Assembly (NCBI GenBank): GCA_963809825.1
Contig: CAWELJ010000004.1
Coordinates: 62,001-126,000 of the forward strand
Direction of reading: 5' to 3'
Length of the DNA: 64,000 bases
Source of the DNA: Bog-473 sp963809825
GTDB taxonomy: Bacteria > Actinomycetota > Acidimicrobiia > Acidimicrobiales > RAAP-2
Positions 30,267-39,165 of this stretch are shown in pieces. The notes under the pieces were generated by a model. It saw only the letters and a list, made by a program, of their open reading frames with translations. It was not told where the DNA came from and did not search any database. A program made the translations under genes and the position numbers. How positions within the stretch are numbered: position 1 is the stretch's first letter; every line of letters starts with the position of its first letter.

Positions 30267-31010
30267 ATGTTGCTCGCCAGAAAGCTCGGCGCGGAGTTCC
30301 TGGGCACGATGGTGCTGGTCGTCGTCGCCGTCGGTGTCGCCACAGAGACGTTCGGGTTCCACCTCTTCGGCCTCAGCTACTCGGCCGGCGTGGCGGCGAC
30401 GGCCCTGGCCTTCGGCCTGGTGCTGGTCGCGCTCGTGTACTCCATCGGGCCCATCTCGGGGTGCCACGTGAACCCGGCGGTCACGCTCGGCTTCATCTCC
30501 TCGGGGCGCATGAAGCTCGCCGAGGGCGTCGAGTACCTGATCGCGCAGTTCGCCGGCGGGATCGCCGGCGCCTACCTGCTGTATTGGATGTTCACGACAT
30601 CCCCGCTGTACTCGAAGTCGGTCCAGGGTCTCGGGACGGACGGCTACGGCAAGCAGTCACACCTGTTCGTCAGCCAGTGGGGCGCGTTCCTCATCGAGGT
30701 CGTCCTCACGGCGATCTTCGTCCTCGTCGTCCTCTTCTCGACCCACAAGGCCGCCATCCAGGGCGCGGCCGGCGTGGCCATCGGCTTCGGGCTCGTGATG
30801 GTGCACCTGATCGGGATCCCGCTCACCGGGACGTCGGTCAACCCGGCCCGGAGCCTCGGGCCGGCCCTGGTGGTCGGCGGCACGGCGCTCAGCCAGGTTT
30901 GGCTCTTCATCGTCGCCCCGCTCGTCGGCGCCATCGTGGCCGCCCTCATCCATCTGCTGCTGACGTACGGCTCGGAAGAGGACGTGCCGGCGGTCCAAGC
31001 CGCGACCTAG
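30267..31010 (+). CDS. Aquaporin / MIP-family channel
   Basis: A 247-residue six-helix channel protein. Both NPA boxes are present, GCHVNPAVTLGF and TSVNPARSLGPALVVGG, along with an N-terminal LGAEFLGTMVLVVVAVG helix. The length and the arginine after the second box fit water-selective AqpZ-type proteins more than glycerol facilitators, but selectivity is an inference. ATG at 30267 follows a perfect AGGAGG at 30254-30259. It stands alone with a 139-base upstream region. Confidence 0.93.
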   Translation: MLLARKLGAEFLGTMVLVVVAVGVATETFGFHLFGLSYSAGVAATALAFGLVLVALVYSIGPISGCHVNPAVTLGFISSGRMKLAEGVEYLIAQFAGGIAGAYLLYWMFTTSPLYSKSVQGLGTDGYGKQSHLFVSQWGAFLIEVVLTAIFVLVVLFSTHKAAIQGAAGVAIGFGLVMVHLIGIPLTGTSVNPARSLGPALVVGGTALSQVWLFIVAPLVGAIVAALIHLLLTYGSEEDVPAVQAAT

Positions 31011-31028
31011 CCCGCTACGGTCGGATCC

Positions 31029-31455
31029 ATGGATCTGACCGAGGCACTCGACGTTCGTCCGGGCCCGCAACCAGGGGGTCCTGACCACCATCCGCGCCAA
31101 CGGGCGGCCGCAGCTGTCCAACATCCTCTACGTCCCCGGCGACGAGGGCATGCTTCGCATCTCGGTGACCGACGACCGGGCCAAGACGAAGAACCTGCGC
31201 CGCGACCCCCGGGCCTCGCTCTACGTGCTGGGCGACAACTTCTACCAGTACGTCGTCGTGGAAGCACTGGCCGAGCTGACCCCGGTGGCGGCCGACCCGC
31301 ACGACGCCACGGTCGACGCGCTGGTCGACTACTACAAGGCCGGCAACGGCGAGCACCCCGACTGGGAGGACTACCGGGCCACCATGGTGGCGGACAAGCG
31401 CCTCATCGTGACGCTGACGCCCGAGCGCGCCTACGGGATGATCGCACCGGGCTGA
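31029..31455 (+). pseudogene. PPOX-class F420-dependent oxidoreductase, one-base frame break
   Basis: A split-barrel flavin/deazaflavin oxidoreductase of ~141 residues if one extra base at 31053 is removed. The first codons read MDLTEALD; then the family sequence FVRARNQGVLTTIRANGRPQ continues in the next frame, followed by ILYVPGDEGMLRISVTDDRA, TKNLRRDPRASLYVLGDNFY and RLIVTLTPERAYGM. This matches small PPOX/PNPOx proteins typical of F420-using actinobacteria. The break lies within eight codons of the start, so an in-frame alternative start is unlikely and a consensus error is plausible. Confidence 0.75.
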
Positions 31456-31492
31456 CGCCCGGCCCCGTGGCCGCCGAGCCGCGCCGGCCCGG

Positions 31493-32107
31493 CTACGGGC
31501 AGGTGGTGCCGACGCGCTTGGCCTGGGACCTGATGCCGGCTTCGATGGGAGCGGCGGCCGACTTCGCGGTCGTGGCCCTGGGGTTGTAGAGGCCCGAGCC
31601 GAAGGCGCAGTCCCCGGCGGACCAGTACGCGTTCACCGATGCCCCGGCACCGCCGTTCACGGTGACGCCCTGGGCGCCCGTGACGCCGGACACGCGGAAC
31701 GGCTTCGATCCCTTCTGGCCGCTCTGGGCCAGGTGCAGGAACAGCGCCGCGCCCGTCTGGGCCCCCGCGGGGTTGGTGAACTGAATCACCAGCGAGAAGC
31801 CCTCGCTGCCGCCCGAGCCCGTGGTGTGCTCCTCGAGCGCCTTCACGAACCCGGCTGTCTTCAACGCGTTCGCCAAGTTCTTTGCCTGGCGCGTCGTGAG
31901 TCCCCCGCCCTCGACGAACCCCGACGCGGTGCTCGAGGTCTGTGGGCGGCCGCCCACCGAGTAGCCGGGCTGCTCGTTGGACTTCAGCAGCAACGACGAG
32001 AGCGATCGTGAAGAGGCCGCGCCGGCGGTCGCGCTCAGGCCCAGGGCCAGCACGCCGAGCCCGCCCAGCGTCAGCGCGAAGCTGGAACCGGCCCGGCCCC
32101 GCGTCAA
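31493..32107 (-). CDS. Secreted hypothetical protein
   Basis: A 204-residue exported protein. Residues 1-30 are a signal peptide (SFALTLGGLGVLALGLSATA, cleavage near AGA/ASS). The mature part is Ser/Gly/Thr-rich, contains LTTRQAKNLANALKTAGFVK, and has two cysteines near the C-terminus (GDCAFGSG and GTTCP) that could pair. The family is unknown. Its GTG/ATG region overlaps the stop of the upstream iron-sulfur oxidoreductase gene by 4 bases, so the two are probably co-transcribed, though a functional link is not evident. Confidence 0.72.
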   Translation of the reverse strand: MTRGRAGSSFALTLGGLGVLALGLSATAGAASSRSLSSLLLKSNEQPGYSVGGRPQTSSTASGFVEGGGLTTRQAKNLANALKTAGFVKALEEHTTGSGGSEGFSLVIQFTNPAGAQTGAALFLHLAQSGQKGSKPFRVSGVTGAQGVTVNGGAGASVNAYWSAGDCAFGSGLYNPRATTAKSAAAPIEAGIRSQAKRVGTTCP

Positions 32108-34161
32108 CTGGACGCGGCCGGTTGACCGGCGCTGGCGGGCTGGCCGAGCGACTCCTCCACGAGCTGGGAGAGATCGAGCACCCGCACATCGTCCTGCTTG
32201 TCGTGGGCCCGCACTGCGTCGTCGAGCATGATCATGCAGTAGGGGCAGGCCGTCGACACGACGTCGGCCCCCGTGCCGAGCGCCTCATCCATGCGCTCCA
32301 TGTTGACCCGCTTGCCGATGTTCTCCTCGAGCCACATGCGCGCGCCACCGGCACCGCAGCAGAACCCTCGCTCCTTGCAGCGCTTCATCTCGATCTGTTC
32401 GACGCCGGGGATGGCGCTGAGCACGGAGCGGGGCTCCTCGATGATCCGGTTGTGCCGGCCCAGGTAGCAGGGGTCGTGGTAGGTCACCGTGCCCGAGTAG
32501 CCCGAGCCGGGCGTGAGCTTGCCCGACTTCACGAGGTGCTCGAGCAGCTCGGCGTGGTGGATGACCTCGTAGTTGCCGCCGAGGGCCGGGTATTCGTTCT
32601 TAATCGTGTTGAAGCAGTGCGGGCAGCTGGCGATGATCTTCTTGGCGCCCGCCTCGTCGAGGGTGGCGATGTTCATCTTCGTCTGCTCCTGGTAGAGGTA
32701 CTCGTTGCCCAGGCGGCGCACCGGGTCGCCGGTGCAGGACTCCTTGGGTCCGAGGATGCCGAACGTGACGCCGGCCCGGTGCAGCATGCGCGCCGTGGCC
32801 TGCACGCCCTTGCGGGCCCGCTCGTCGAGGGCACCGGCACAGCCCACCCAGTACAGGTACTCGATGTCGTCGGGGATGGTCCCGGTGATGACCGGGATCT
32901 CGAAGTCGAGGGTCTGGGTCCACTCGGTGCGCTTGTTCTGGCCGAGGCCCCAGGGGTCGCCCTGGTTCTCGACGTTGCGCAGCATCAGCCCGGCCTCGGA
33001 GGGGAACTCGGACTCCATGAGCACCTGGTAGCGCCGCATGTCGACGATGGCGTCGATGTGCTCGATGTCGACCGGGCATTCGTTGACGCAGGCGCCGCAG
33101 GTGGTGCACGACCACAGCACGTCGGGGTCGATGACGTTGGGAACCAGGGCGGTCTGCTCGCCCTCGCCGCCGAGCAGCGGTGTCGCCGAGGCGAACATGT
33201 TGTCCCGCAGATTCATGATCAACAGCTTCGGCGAGAGCGGCTTGTCGGTCGTCCAGGCCGGGCAGGCCGACTGGCAGCGCCCGCACTCGGTACAGGTGGC
33301 GAAGTCGAGCATCTGCTTCCAGCTGAAATGGCCGATCTCACCCACTCCGAACACGGTGTCCTCGTCGACGTTCTCCATGTCCATGTCCGGCGTGCTGTAG
33401 AGCGCACCGAGCGCCCGGGGGCGCCGGGAGAAGGCCACGTTGATGGGGGCGAAGAAGATGTGCAGGTGCTTCGAGTAGGCGACGAAGACGATGAAGCCCG
33501 AGATGATGGCCACGTTGAGGATGAGGAACACGGTGGCCAGGACGGCGTTGGTGCCGGCGCCGAGCGGGGCGAGCAGCTTGGCCACGCCGTGGGAGGCGAA
33601 GGCGCCCCAGCCGTAGGGGAACTGGGTGGGGTCGGTGTTGACCTGCGCGCCCCGGTACAGGAGCAGAGTGATCATGACGCCGGCGATCATGAGGAGGACG
33701 AGCCAGGCCGCCCCCGTGTGCGAGCCGTAGAAGCGGGACTTGCGCTCGAGCCGCTGCGGCGCGTTCTTCAGGCGGATGATGGCGAACACGACCAGGGCGA
33801 CCAGCACGGCGCAGGTGAAGAAGTCCTCGACGAAGCCGACCCAGTTCCACGTCCCGATGATCGGGATGTGGAAGTACTTGTCGAACAGGTCGCCGTAGGC
33901 CTCGATGATCGTGAGCAGCAGGATGGTGAAGCCCCACATGGTGAAGAAGTGGGCCAGGCCGGGGACCGTCCACTGCAGGAGCTTGCGCTGGCCGGCGACC
34001 TCGACGGTCTCGGCCTCCACCTTGGGCCGGATGCTGCCCCGGGTCCGGTTGGGGTCCTTCTTCCCGGAGCGGATGAGCTTGGACAGCCAGTGGAAGCGGT
34101 ATGCGGCGATGCCGAAACCGATGAGGGTGACGCCAATGCCCAAGATGATTCTGACCGGCAC
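32104..34161 (-). CDS. EtfD-like membrane iron-sulfur oxidoreductase (CCG domains)
   Basis: A 685-residue membrane protein. The N-terminal ~260 residues contain about six helices of NarI/cytochrome-b-like layout. Next come two [4Fe-4S] motifs, CTECGRCQSACP and CTTCGACVNECP, and then two heterodisulfide-reductase-type CCG domains (VGCAGALDERA, YHDPCYLGRHN and RGFCCGAGGARMW, ending ACPYC). This order is that of mycobacterial EtfD (Rv0338c), which passes electrons from ETF of fatty-acid oxidation to the quinone pool. That role is inferred by architecture; no etfBA genes are in the window. Co-transcribed with the secreted protein downstream. Confidence 0.88.
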   Translation of the reverse strand: MPVRIILGIGVTLIGFGIAAYRFHWLSKLIRSGKKDPNRTRGSIRPKVEAETVEVAGQRKLLQWTVPGLAHFFTMWGFTILLLTIIEAYGDLFDKYFHIPIIGTWNWVGFVEDFFTCAVLVALVVFAIIRLKNAPQRLERKSRFYGSHTGAAWLVLLMIAGVMITLLLYRGAQVNTDPTQFPYGWGAFASHGVAKLLAPLGAGTNAVLATVFLILNVAIISGFIVFVAYSKHLHIFFAPINVAFSRRPRALGALYSTPDMDMENVDEDTVFGVGEIGHFSWKQMLDFATCTECGRCQSACPAWTTDKPLSPKLLIMNLRDNMFASATPLLGGEGEQTALVPNVIDPDVLWSCTTCGACVNECPVDIEHIDAIVDMRRYQVLMESEFPSEAGLMLRNVENQGDPWGLGQNKRTEWTQTLDFEIPVITGTIPDDIEYLYWVGCAGALDERARKGVQATARMLHRAGVTFGILGPKESCTGDPVRRLGNEYLYQEQTKMNIATLDEAGAKKIIASCPHCFNTIKNEYPALGGNYEVIHHAELLEHLVKSGKLTPGSGYSGTVTYHDPCYLGRHNRIIEEPRSVLSAIPGVEQIEMKRCKERGFCCGAGGARMWLEENIGKRVNMERMDEALGTGADVVSTACPYCMIMLDDAVRAHDKQDDVRVLDLSQLVEESLGQPASAGQPAASS

Positions 34162-34551
34162 GAATGCTCCTCGCCTTCAGTTACTTCTCGGGTTACTTCG
34201 AACAGGGGAGGTGGCGGAGTGCGAGCGCCACCTGGGATTTCAATGCGGGCCCAGAGGATAGTGGGGTGGCCCCTGGGGGACCTAGTTCGGGGGCCTCGCC
34301 GCCTGCTCACCTGCACCGGCGACGCCCGTTGGGATGCCCGTGGTGGGCCGCCTCGAAACCTGGCCCCACGTCCGTCCCGGAGGCCTTCCTACTGGGTCCT
34401 CCAGCCCCGAAATTTCGGCGTCGTGCCACAGCGTGCAACAGGCTTCGCGTGCCACTTTCGTGCCACACCGGGCGGCATTTTCGCGGCGATCTAGCGGTTT
34501 TCGGTCAGAGGGAATTCGCGTTTACCCAGCGTGTAGTGTGTGCGCGTTCTC
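34162..34551. other. Intergenic region between oxidoreductase and tRNA-Gly
   Basis: About 390 bases with no convincing gene on either strand. It presumably holds the promoters of the EtfD-like gene (leftward) and the tRNA (rightward). I noted three close copies of GTGCCAC around 34423-34464 but no clear -35/-10 pair. Confidence 0.5.
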
Positions 34552-34622
34552 GCGGGCGTAGTTCAGAGGCAGAACATCAGCTTCCCAAGCTGAGAACGCG
34601 AGTTCGATTCTCGTCGCCCGCT
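34552..34622 (+). tRNA. tRNA-Gly (anticodon CCC)
   Basis: A 71-base tRNA. Acceptor arms GCGGGCG (34552-34558) and CGCCCGC (34615-34621) pair fully, with discriminator T at 34622. The D-arm is GTTCAGAGGCAGAAC, the anticodon stem TCAGC/GCTGA encloses TTCCCAA, giving anticodon CCC, and the T-arm GCGAG-TTCGATT-CTCGT has the invariant TTCGA. CCA is not encoded. Confidence 0.97.
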
Positions 34623-35048
34623 CTCATCCGACCGCGCTTCCACAAGTGCGTCACCCGGTACCAAGAATCCGCCATGGGTCTCCAGGCGCTCAGCGAGCGC
34701 CTCGGGGGTGAACGATGTCAGCGGCTCGTGGTCACAAGGGATCCATGGCTCATCAGCGTCCTGGATCGAGAAGCAGTAGCCGCCGTTGCCTCTGAGGATG
34801 ACGTATCGCTCACAGACCTCGACGGCTCCGCCGATGCCGACGATGTTCACCAAGCGGTCAGGGTCATGGTTGCGGTAGCGCCCCATCTCATTGCCGAAAT
34901 CGACGGTGATGACGTTGCCCAGGACCTCCGTCAACGTCCCGTGCCGATGCGGTTCTCCCGCACTTCGGTTCGCCTGGATGTGATGCACCGTATGCCCCGC
35001 TTGGTACAGCTCGCACATGTACACCTTGGTGGTCTTCTCGGCCGTCAC
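34563..35048 (-). CDS. Hypothetical protein whose 3' end runs through tRNA-Gly
   Basis: A 161-residue open frame beginning with GTG at 35048, coupled by a 4-base overlap to the small gene upstream. Residues 1-137 look like a genuine protein (NVITVDFGNEMGRYRNHDPD, YVILRGNGGYCFSIQDADEP) but match no family I know. The last ~24 residues, RRESNSRSQLGKLMF and neighbours, are simply the antisense of the tRNA. The natural C-terminus may therefore have been replaced when this DNA joined the tRNA gene, as happens at integration sites. Expression is likely from the TATAAT promoter at 35302. Confidence 0.55.
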   Translation of the reverse strand: MTAEKTTKVYMCELYQAGHTVHHIQANRSAGEPHRHGTLTEVLGNVITVDFGNEMGRYRNHDPDRLVNIVGIGGAVEVCERYVILRGNGGYCFSIQDADEPWIPCDHEPLTSFTPEALAERLETHGGFLVPGDALVEARSDESGRRESNSRSQLGKLMFCL

Positions 35049-35200
35049 AGTTCGCCCTCGAAGAGCGAGAGCTGAACTGGCTCAGCGGTTCGGTTCCAAT
35101 GCAGCGAGGCTACGGAAACTGGGTGGTTCCGCTGCTCGGCGAGCACCTCTTCCGCCTCGGCAAGCCACGCGTCCAGGGACGCGAGTGTCTTCGACACCAT
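35045..35200 (-). CDS. Small hypothetical protein, 51 residues
   Basis: A short gene with an excellent AAGGAG ribosome site just upstream of the ATG at 35200. The product, MVSKTLASLDAWLAEAEEVL and onward to LSLFEGEL, is acidic and mostly helical with a hydrophobic C-terminus. Its stop overlaps the GTG start of the next gene as GTGA. No family recognised. The two-gene arrangement with a small first protein resembles toxin-antitoxin or phage-type accessory pairs, but nothing in either sequence proves that. Confidence 0.6.
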   Translation of the reverse strand: MVSKTLASLDAWLAEAEEVLAEQRNHPVSVASLHWNRTAEPVQLSLFEGEL

Positions 35201-35779
35201 GATGGTCTCCTTATCGATCCTGGCCTTGCCACCGTGCCTTGCGGCCGGTTGGTGAGCGTCAAAGACCCAGGTGTCTCAGCTCGTCTGGATAAGTGACCCT
35301 CATTATAGAGGCCCGGCAGTTGGTGCGGACCGGCGACTGCTCCGATACAAGGATCCCATCGGTCGGCCGATGGTTCCTCGATGAAATGAAGACGACGTCA
35401 AGCGCTGCCACCGCGCTCCGGGAACGACTCGCCTGCCGCGCAAGACGCTCTTCCTTCGATCGACGACGTTGCGCGGCATCGAAGCGTTGAGCCCGGCCCG
35501 GATGACGGGCAGCCGGCGTGACCCAACCGGCGGAATCCGACTCGCCACCGACTCCACCGCCACTATCGGTTCGCCCTGGTGTCACCGGGGTTGCCCGCCG
35601 GATCTGGGCTATCGTCCCGGTCAGATTCAGGCGAGAGGGCTGCCCGACACGGAGGAGGCGGCCATGGCCAGGGGTGGTGGCGAAGGGGAACGAGCCGCGC
35701 AGCTTTTCCAGCTGAGCGCTGCCGCGCACCAGCAAACGTGCTTGGCGGCTGTGCCTGGGGAGCGCGAGGAGTTGACTCG
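35201..35779. other. Intergenic region between two divergent units
   Basis: About 580 bases without a convincing gene. It contains the TATAAT box serving the leftward small-gene unit, a 14-codon leader-like frame (MRVTYPDELRHLGL) just after it, and, at the right end, the GAGGAG ribosome site of the cyclase-ATPase gene. The rest shows no repeat or conserved motif I can name. Confidence 0.45.
35302..35307 (-). promoter_or_regulatory. Perfect -10 hexamer for the small-gene unit
   Basis: TATAAT on the minus strand, ~100 bases upstream of the 51-residue gene, in an AT-rich patch that stands out in this GC-rich region. No good -35 box is visible at the usual distance, so it may be an extended or activator-dependent promoter. 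Confidence 0.45.
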
Positions 35780-38700
35780 GTGACGTCGGCCCCGGAACAG
35801 CGCGCTGCGTCGGCGGAAGATCGCCTGTCATTGCTGATCGATCGGCTGCTGGCGTCAATGGACGCCGCGGCGTCTGTCGGAGCATGGGACCGCGTGGTCG
35901 AGCTCGCGAACGATGTGCTGGCCGTCGATCCACCGAACCGGCGCGCCTCTTCGATGCTCGAACGGGCAGCGCTCGAACGTTCCCTGCCCGGAGGCCAGCG
36001 GGCCTTCGTCAGCCTGGTCTTCGCCGACATCGTGCAGTCGACCGACATGGCCGAGGTGGCCGAGCCGGAGGTCATCCAGGACGTCTTCGTCCTGTACCGC
36101 CGGGTGGCGGTCGAGACCATCGAGGAGCTGGGCGGCCGCGTGCTCCAGTTCCAGGGCGACGGCGTCGTGGCGTGCTTCGGATACCCCACCGCGCACGAGG
36201 ACGACGCCCGGCGTGCAGTGCTGGCCGCTCTCCGGCTCGTCGAACGGATGGCCCAGGCCGCCATAGAGCTGCACCGCCGCCACGGCATCGAGCCCGTCAT
36301 CCGCGTCGGCGTCCATTCGGGCACCGTCGTGATCGCCGGGCTGGAGTCGGGGATTCTCGACGGCTCCGCCATCGCGGGGTCAGCGCCCAATGTGGCGGCG
36401 CGCCTGCAGGGTGAGGCGGAGCCCGGGTCCGTGGTCATCAGCGACACCACGAGGCAGCTCGTCGAAGGTCACTTCGAACTGAAGCCGATCGGGTCCCGCT
36501 CGCTCAAGGGCATCGCTCGCCCGATGGAACTGCACCACGTCGTGCGTTCGAACCTGGCCGTGCCGAACTCGGGTCGCGGGCTGCCCGCGTCGGTGGCCCT
36601 GGTCGGACGCCAGGATCAGAGCCGCCTTCTCCGTCTCACCTGGCAGCGCCTCGCCCTCGACGCCACGGGCGCCACGCGGCCGGAGGAGGCGGCGGTGGTC
36701 GTGCGCGGGGTGGCCGGCATCGGGAAGTCCGCGCTCGCCGCCGAGCTCGCTGCGCACGTGCACGTCGAGGGCGGCGTGGTGCTCGAGGCCAGCTGTTCGC
36801 CCTACCACGGCAACGTCGCGCTGTGGCCCATTGCGCGCATGCTCGAGCAACTGCTCGGTTTCTATCCGGACCAGCCATCGGAGGCGCGGCTCGCCGAGCT
36901 GCAATCCCGCTTGGAAGACGTCGGTCTCGAGAGGGAGGCGCTGCCCCTGCTGGCCCCGCTGTTCGGACTGGAGACCGACGAACGGTGGTCACGCCCACAG
37001 GTGGACGCTCTCGCTCTGCGCCAGGAGACCCTCCGGGCCCTGGTCGCCTGGCTGGCACACGCTGCGGCGTCGACGCCGACCTTGGTGTTGGTCGAGGACC
37101 TGCACTGGGCCGACCCCACGACCGTCGACCTCTTGGGGCTCCTGGCGACCGAGGGCGTCCCCGGCACCATGATCCTGATCACCAGCCGGGACGCTCTCGA
37201 CGCACCGTGGGGGGCGTCGGTCTTCGACATCGAGCTGGAGCCCCTCCGGGGGAAGGAGGCGGCAGGGTTGGTCGCCGCGCTGACCGATGGTGGTCTGGAT
37301 GCGACGCAGTGTGAGCTCATCGTCGAGCGCGGCGCCGGTCTCCCACTCTTCCTCCAGGAGCTGACCCGCAGCACTCTCACCGCCGACCGCGATGAGGTGC
37401 TCCCGCCCCGAATCCACGAGATCCTCACGGCGCGTCTGCGCGCACCGGGCATCGACCTGCGTGTCGCGCAGCTCGCCGCTGCGCTCGGCGCGGAATTCGA
37501 CGAGGAGCCGCTGCGCCAGCTGGCGGGGCGGTCGGTCGACGACGCGCTGGTCCGCCTCGAAGACGCCGAGATCATCGATCGGGTGGCCGAGGTGCGGCTG
37601 GGACGGTACCGCTTCCGGCATGGCCTCCTACGCGACGCCGCCTACGAGACGCAGGTGCTGCCATCCCGCCAGGCGACCCATCGCAGGATCGCGGAGCTGC
37701 TCGGGTCCCGTCCGGCTTCACCGGGCGATCTCGCCGTCGTCGCCCACCACTACGACCTGGCCGGCGACGCGTCGCAGTCCATCCCGGCCTACATCGCAGC
37801 GGCCCAGGCCGCGCAGTCGACGGCCAGCCACATCGAGGCGCGCCGCCTGCTCGACCGTGCGCTGGAGCTGGCGGCGACCGTGCCCGCGTCTGACGAGCGC
37901 GACCTGACCGAGCTCATGGTCAGGATGCAACGCACCGTCAGCACGAGCTCCCTCTACGGGTACGGGTACCCCGAGGTGTTCGAGGACTTCACGATCGCCG
38001 AGGAGATCTGCCGGAGGCTCAGCGACCGCCCCGAGATCATGCCGGCCCAGGTCGGGATCTGGAGCTACCTGCTGGTGCGCGGCTCCGTCGACGCCGCCGG
38101 CGTCGTGCTCGAACCCCTCACCGATGTGCTCGACGAGCCCGCGACCGCGTGGTTCGCGCCCGAGATCAAGTCGTGCCTCGGCTACGGCGCCTTCTACCAA
38201 GGCCGACTCGAGGACGCGCACCGTTGGCTCGTCGAGGCGTGGGAGGGATACCACTCGCGATCGGTCGACGCGGCATCGTCCCCGTTCTGGCCCCTCCCGC
38301 ACGACCCCGTGCCGGTCACGGCAGTCGCGCTCGCCTGCGTCGCTGCACTGCAGGGTTGTACGGAGGAGAGCGCTGAGTGGGAGCGGCGGGCCATTGCCAC
38401 CGCGGAGGAGCTCGAGTTCCCGTCGGGACCGTTCAGCTCCGCCTTCGTCACCACGTATCTGGCCTGGATCCGGATGGTGACGGGTGACATCGAGGAGGCA
38501 CGCGGGTTCGGGCAGCGCACGATCGAGATCGGGGAGCGTTGCCGGTTCGAGTACTTCCAGCTGCTCGGTGGGCAGTACAAGCTGGTGCCCGAAGCCAACC
38601 AACCCTGTGACGTCGCCGAGCTCGAGATGTTCGGACAGGGGATGGACCTCGTCGGGCACGGGGCGTTCCGCCCGACCTACCTCGGCATCGTCGCCCGCAA

Positions 38701-39064
38701 CCATCACTACCTCGGCGATGACGGGCGGGCGCTCGAAGTGCTCGACGAGGCCCTCGACCTCACCCGGTCATCGGGGGAGCTGGTCCATCAGCCGGACCTC
38801 CTGCGGCTGCGCGCCGAGATCAACGCAACTGCCCATCCCGACCGGATGATCGACGTGGTCACAGATCTCGTCATGGCCGTGGAGATAGGCCTCTCCCAGG
38901 GGTCTCTCCTCTTCGCACTGCGGGCGGCCAACGACCTGGCCCGACTTCCGCACGACGCCCGCCCGGAGGACTGGAGGGACCGGATCCGCTCCGTGCTCGA
39001 CCGGTTCCCTCCCGATTCGTCGAGCCCCGAGCTCGCCGACGCGCGAGAGCTGCTCGGGAGCTGA
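35780..39064 (+). CDS. Class III cyclase domain fused to AAA/NACHT-like ATPase and TPR region
   Basis: A 1094-residue regulator. An adenylyl/guanylyl cyclase domain spans about residues 70-240: metal-binding aspartates in VFADIVQSTDMAE and FQGDGVVACFGYP, and the transition-state pair in APNVAARLQ. An ATPase domain follows with Walker A VRGVAGIGKSALAAEL and Walker B LVLVEDLHWADPTT, then a helical TPR-like half (AHHYDLAGDASQSIPAYI, DDGRALEVLDEALDL). The usual purine-selecting Lys before GDG is Gln. The family is widespread in actinobacteria, mostly of unknown input. Start GTG at 35780 with GAGGAG at 35766-35771. It is monocistronic. Confidence 0.9.
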   Translation: MTSAPEQRAASAEDRLSLLIDRLLASMDAAASVGAWDRVVELANDVLAVDPPNRRASSMLERAALERSLPGGQRAFVSLVFADIVQSTDMAEVAEPEVIQDVFVLYRRVAVETIEELGGRVLQFQGDGVVACFGYPTAHEDDARRAVLAALRLVERMAQAAIELHRRHGIEPVIRVGVHSGTVVIAGLESGILDGSAIAGSAPNVAARLQGEAEPGSVVISDTTRQLVEGHFELKPIGSRSLKGIARPMELHHVVRSNLAVPNSGRGLPASVALVGRQDQSRLLRLTWQRLALDATGATRPEEAAVVVRGVAGIGKSALAAELAAHVHVEGGVVLEASCSPYHGNVALWPIARMLEQLLGFYPDQPSEARLAELQSRLEDVGLEREALPLLAPLFGLETDERWSRPQVDALALRQETLRALVAWLAHAAASTPTLVLVEDLHWADPTTVDLLGLLATEGVPGTMILITSRDALDAPWGASVFDIELEPLRGKEAAGLVAALTDGGLDATQCELIVERGAGLPLFLQELTRSTLTADRDEVLPPRIHEILTARLRAPGIDLRVAQLAAALGAEFDEEPLRQLAGRSVDDALVRLEDAEIIDRVAEVRLGRYRFRHGLLRDAAYETQVLPSRQATHRRIAELLGSRPASPGDLAVVAHHYDLAGDASQSIPAYIAAAQAAQSTASHIEARRLLDRALELAATVPASDERDLTELMVRMQRTVSTSSLYGYGYPEVFEDFTIAEEICRRLSDRPEIMPAQVGIWSYLLVRGSVDAAGVVLEPLTDVLDEPATAWFAPEIKSCLGYGAFYQGRLEDAHRWLVEAWEGYHSRSVDAASSPFWPLPHDPVPVTAVALACVAALQGCTEESAEWERRAIATAEELEFPSGPFSSAFVTTYLAWIRMVTGDIEEARGFGQRTIEIGERCRFEYFQLLGGQYKLVPEANQPCDVAELEMFGQGMDLVGHGAFRPTYLGIVARNHHYLGDDGRALEVLDEALDLTRSSGELVHQPDLLRLRAEINATAHPDRMIDVVTDLVMAVEIGLSQGSLLFALRAANDLARLPHDARPEDWRDRIRSVLDRFPPDSSSPELADARELLGS

Positions 39065-39165
39065 GGCGGAGCGCTGCCGGCAATCCGCTCCCGTTGTGAT
39101 GTGTGCGTGGCACCCAACTGACGACGTGGGACAAGATGCACACGATGGGATCGGCCGACCGGGAT

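Noticed and set aside
31150..31455. Independent short gene starting at 31150
   Set aside because: The sequence upstream in the same frame continues the conserved F420-oxidoreductase domain, so this is the rear part of a frame-broken longer gene.
34600..35300. Complete integrated element at tRNA-Gly
   Set aside because: No integrase gene and no direct repeat of the tRNA 3' end is visible in the window, so only a possible remnant is reported.
35293..35490. 65-codon plus-strand frame starting near the TATAAT box
   Set aside because: No ribosome site, arginine-rich tail and no conserved feature; it overlaps the promoter of the leftward unit.
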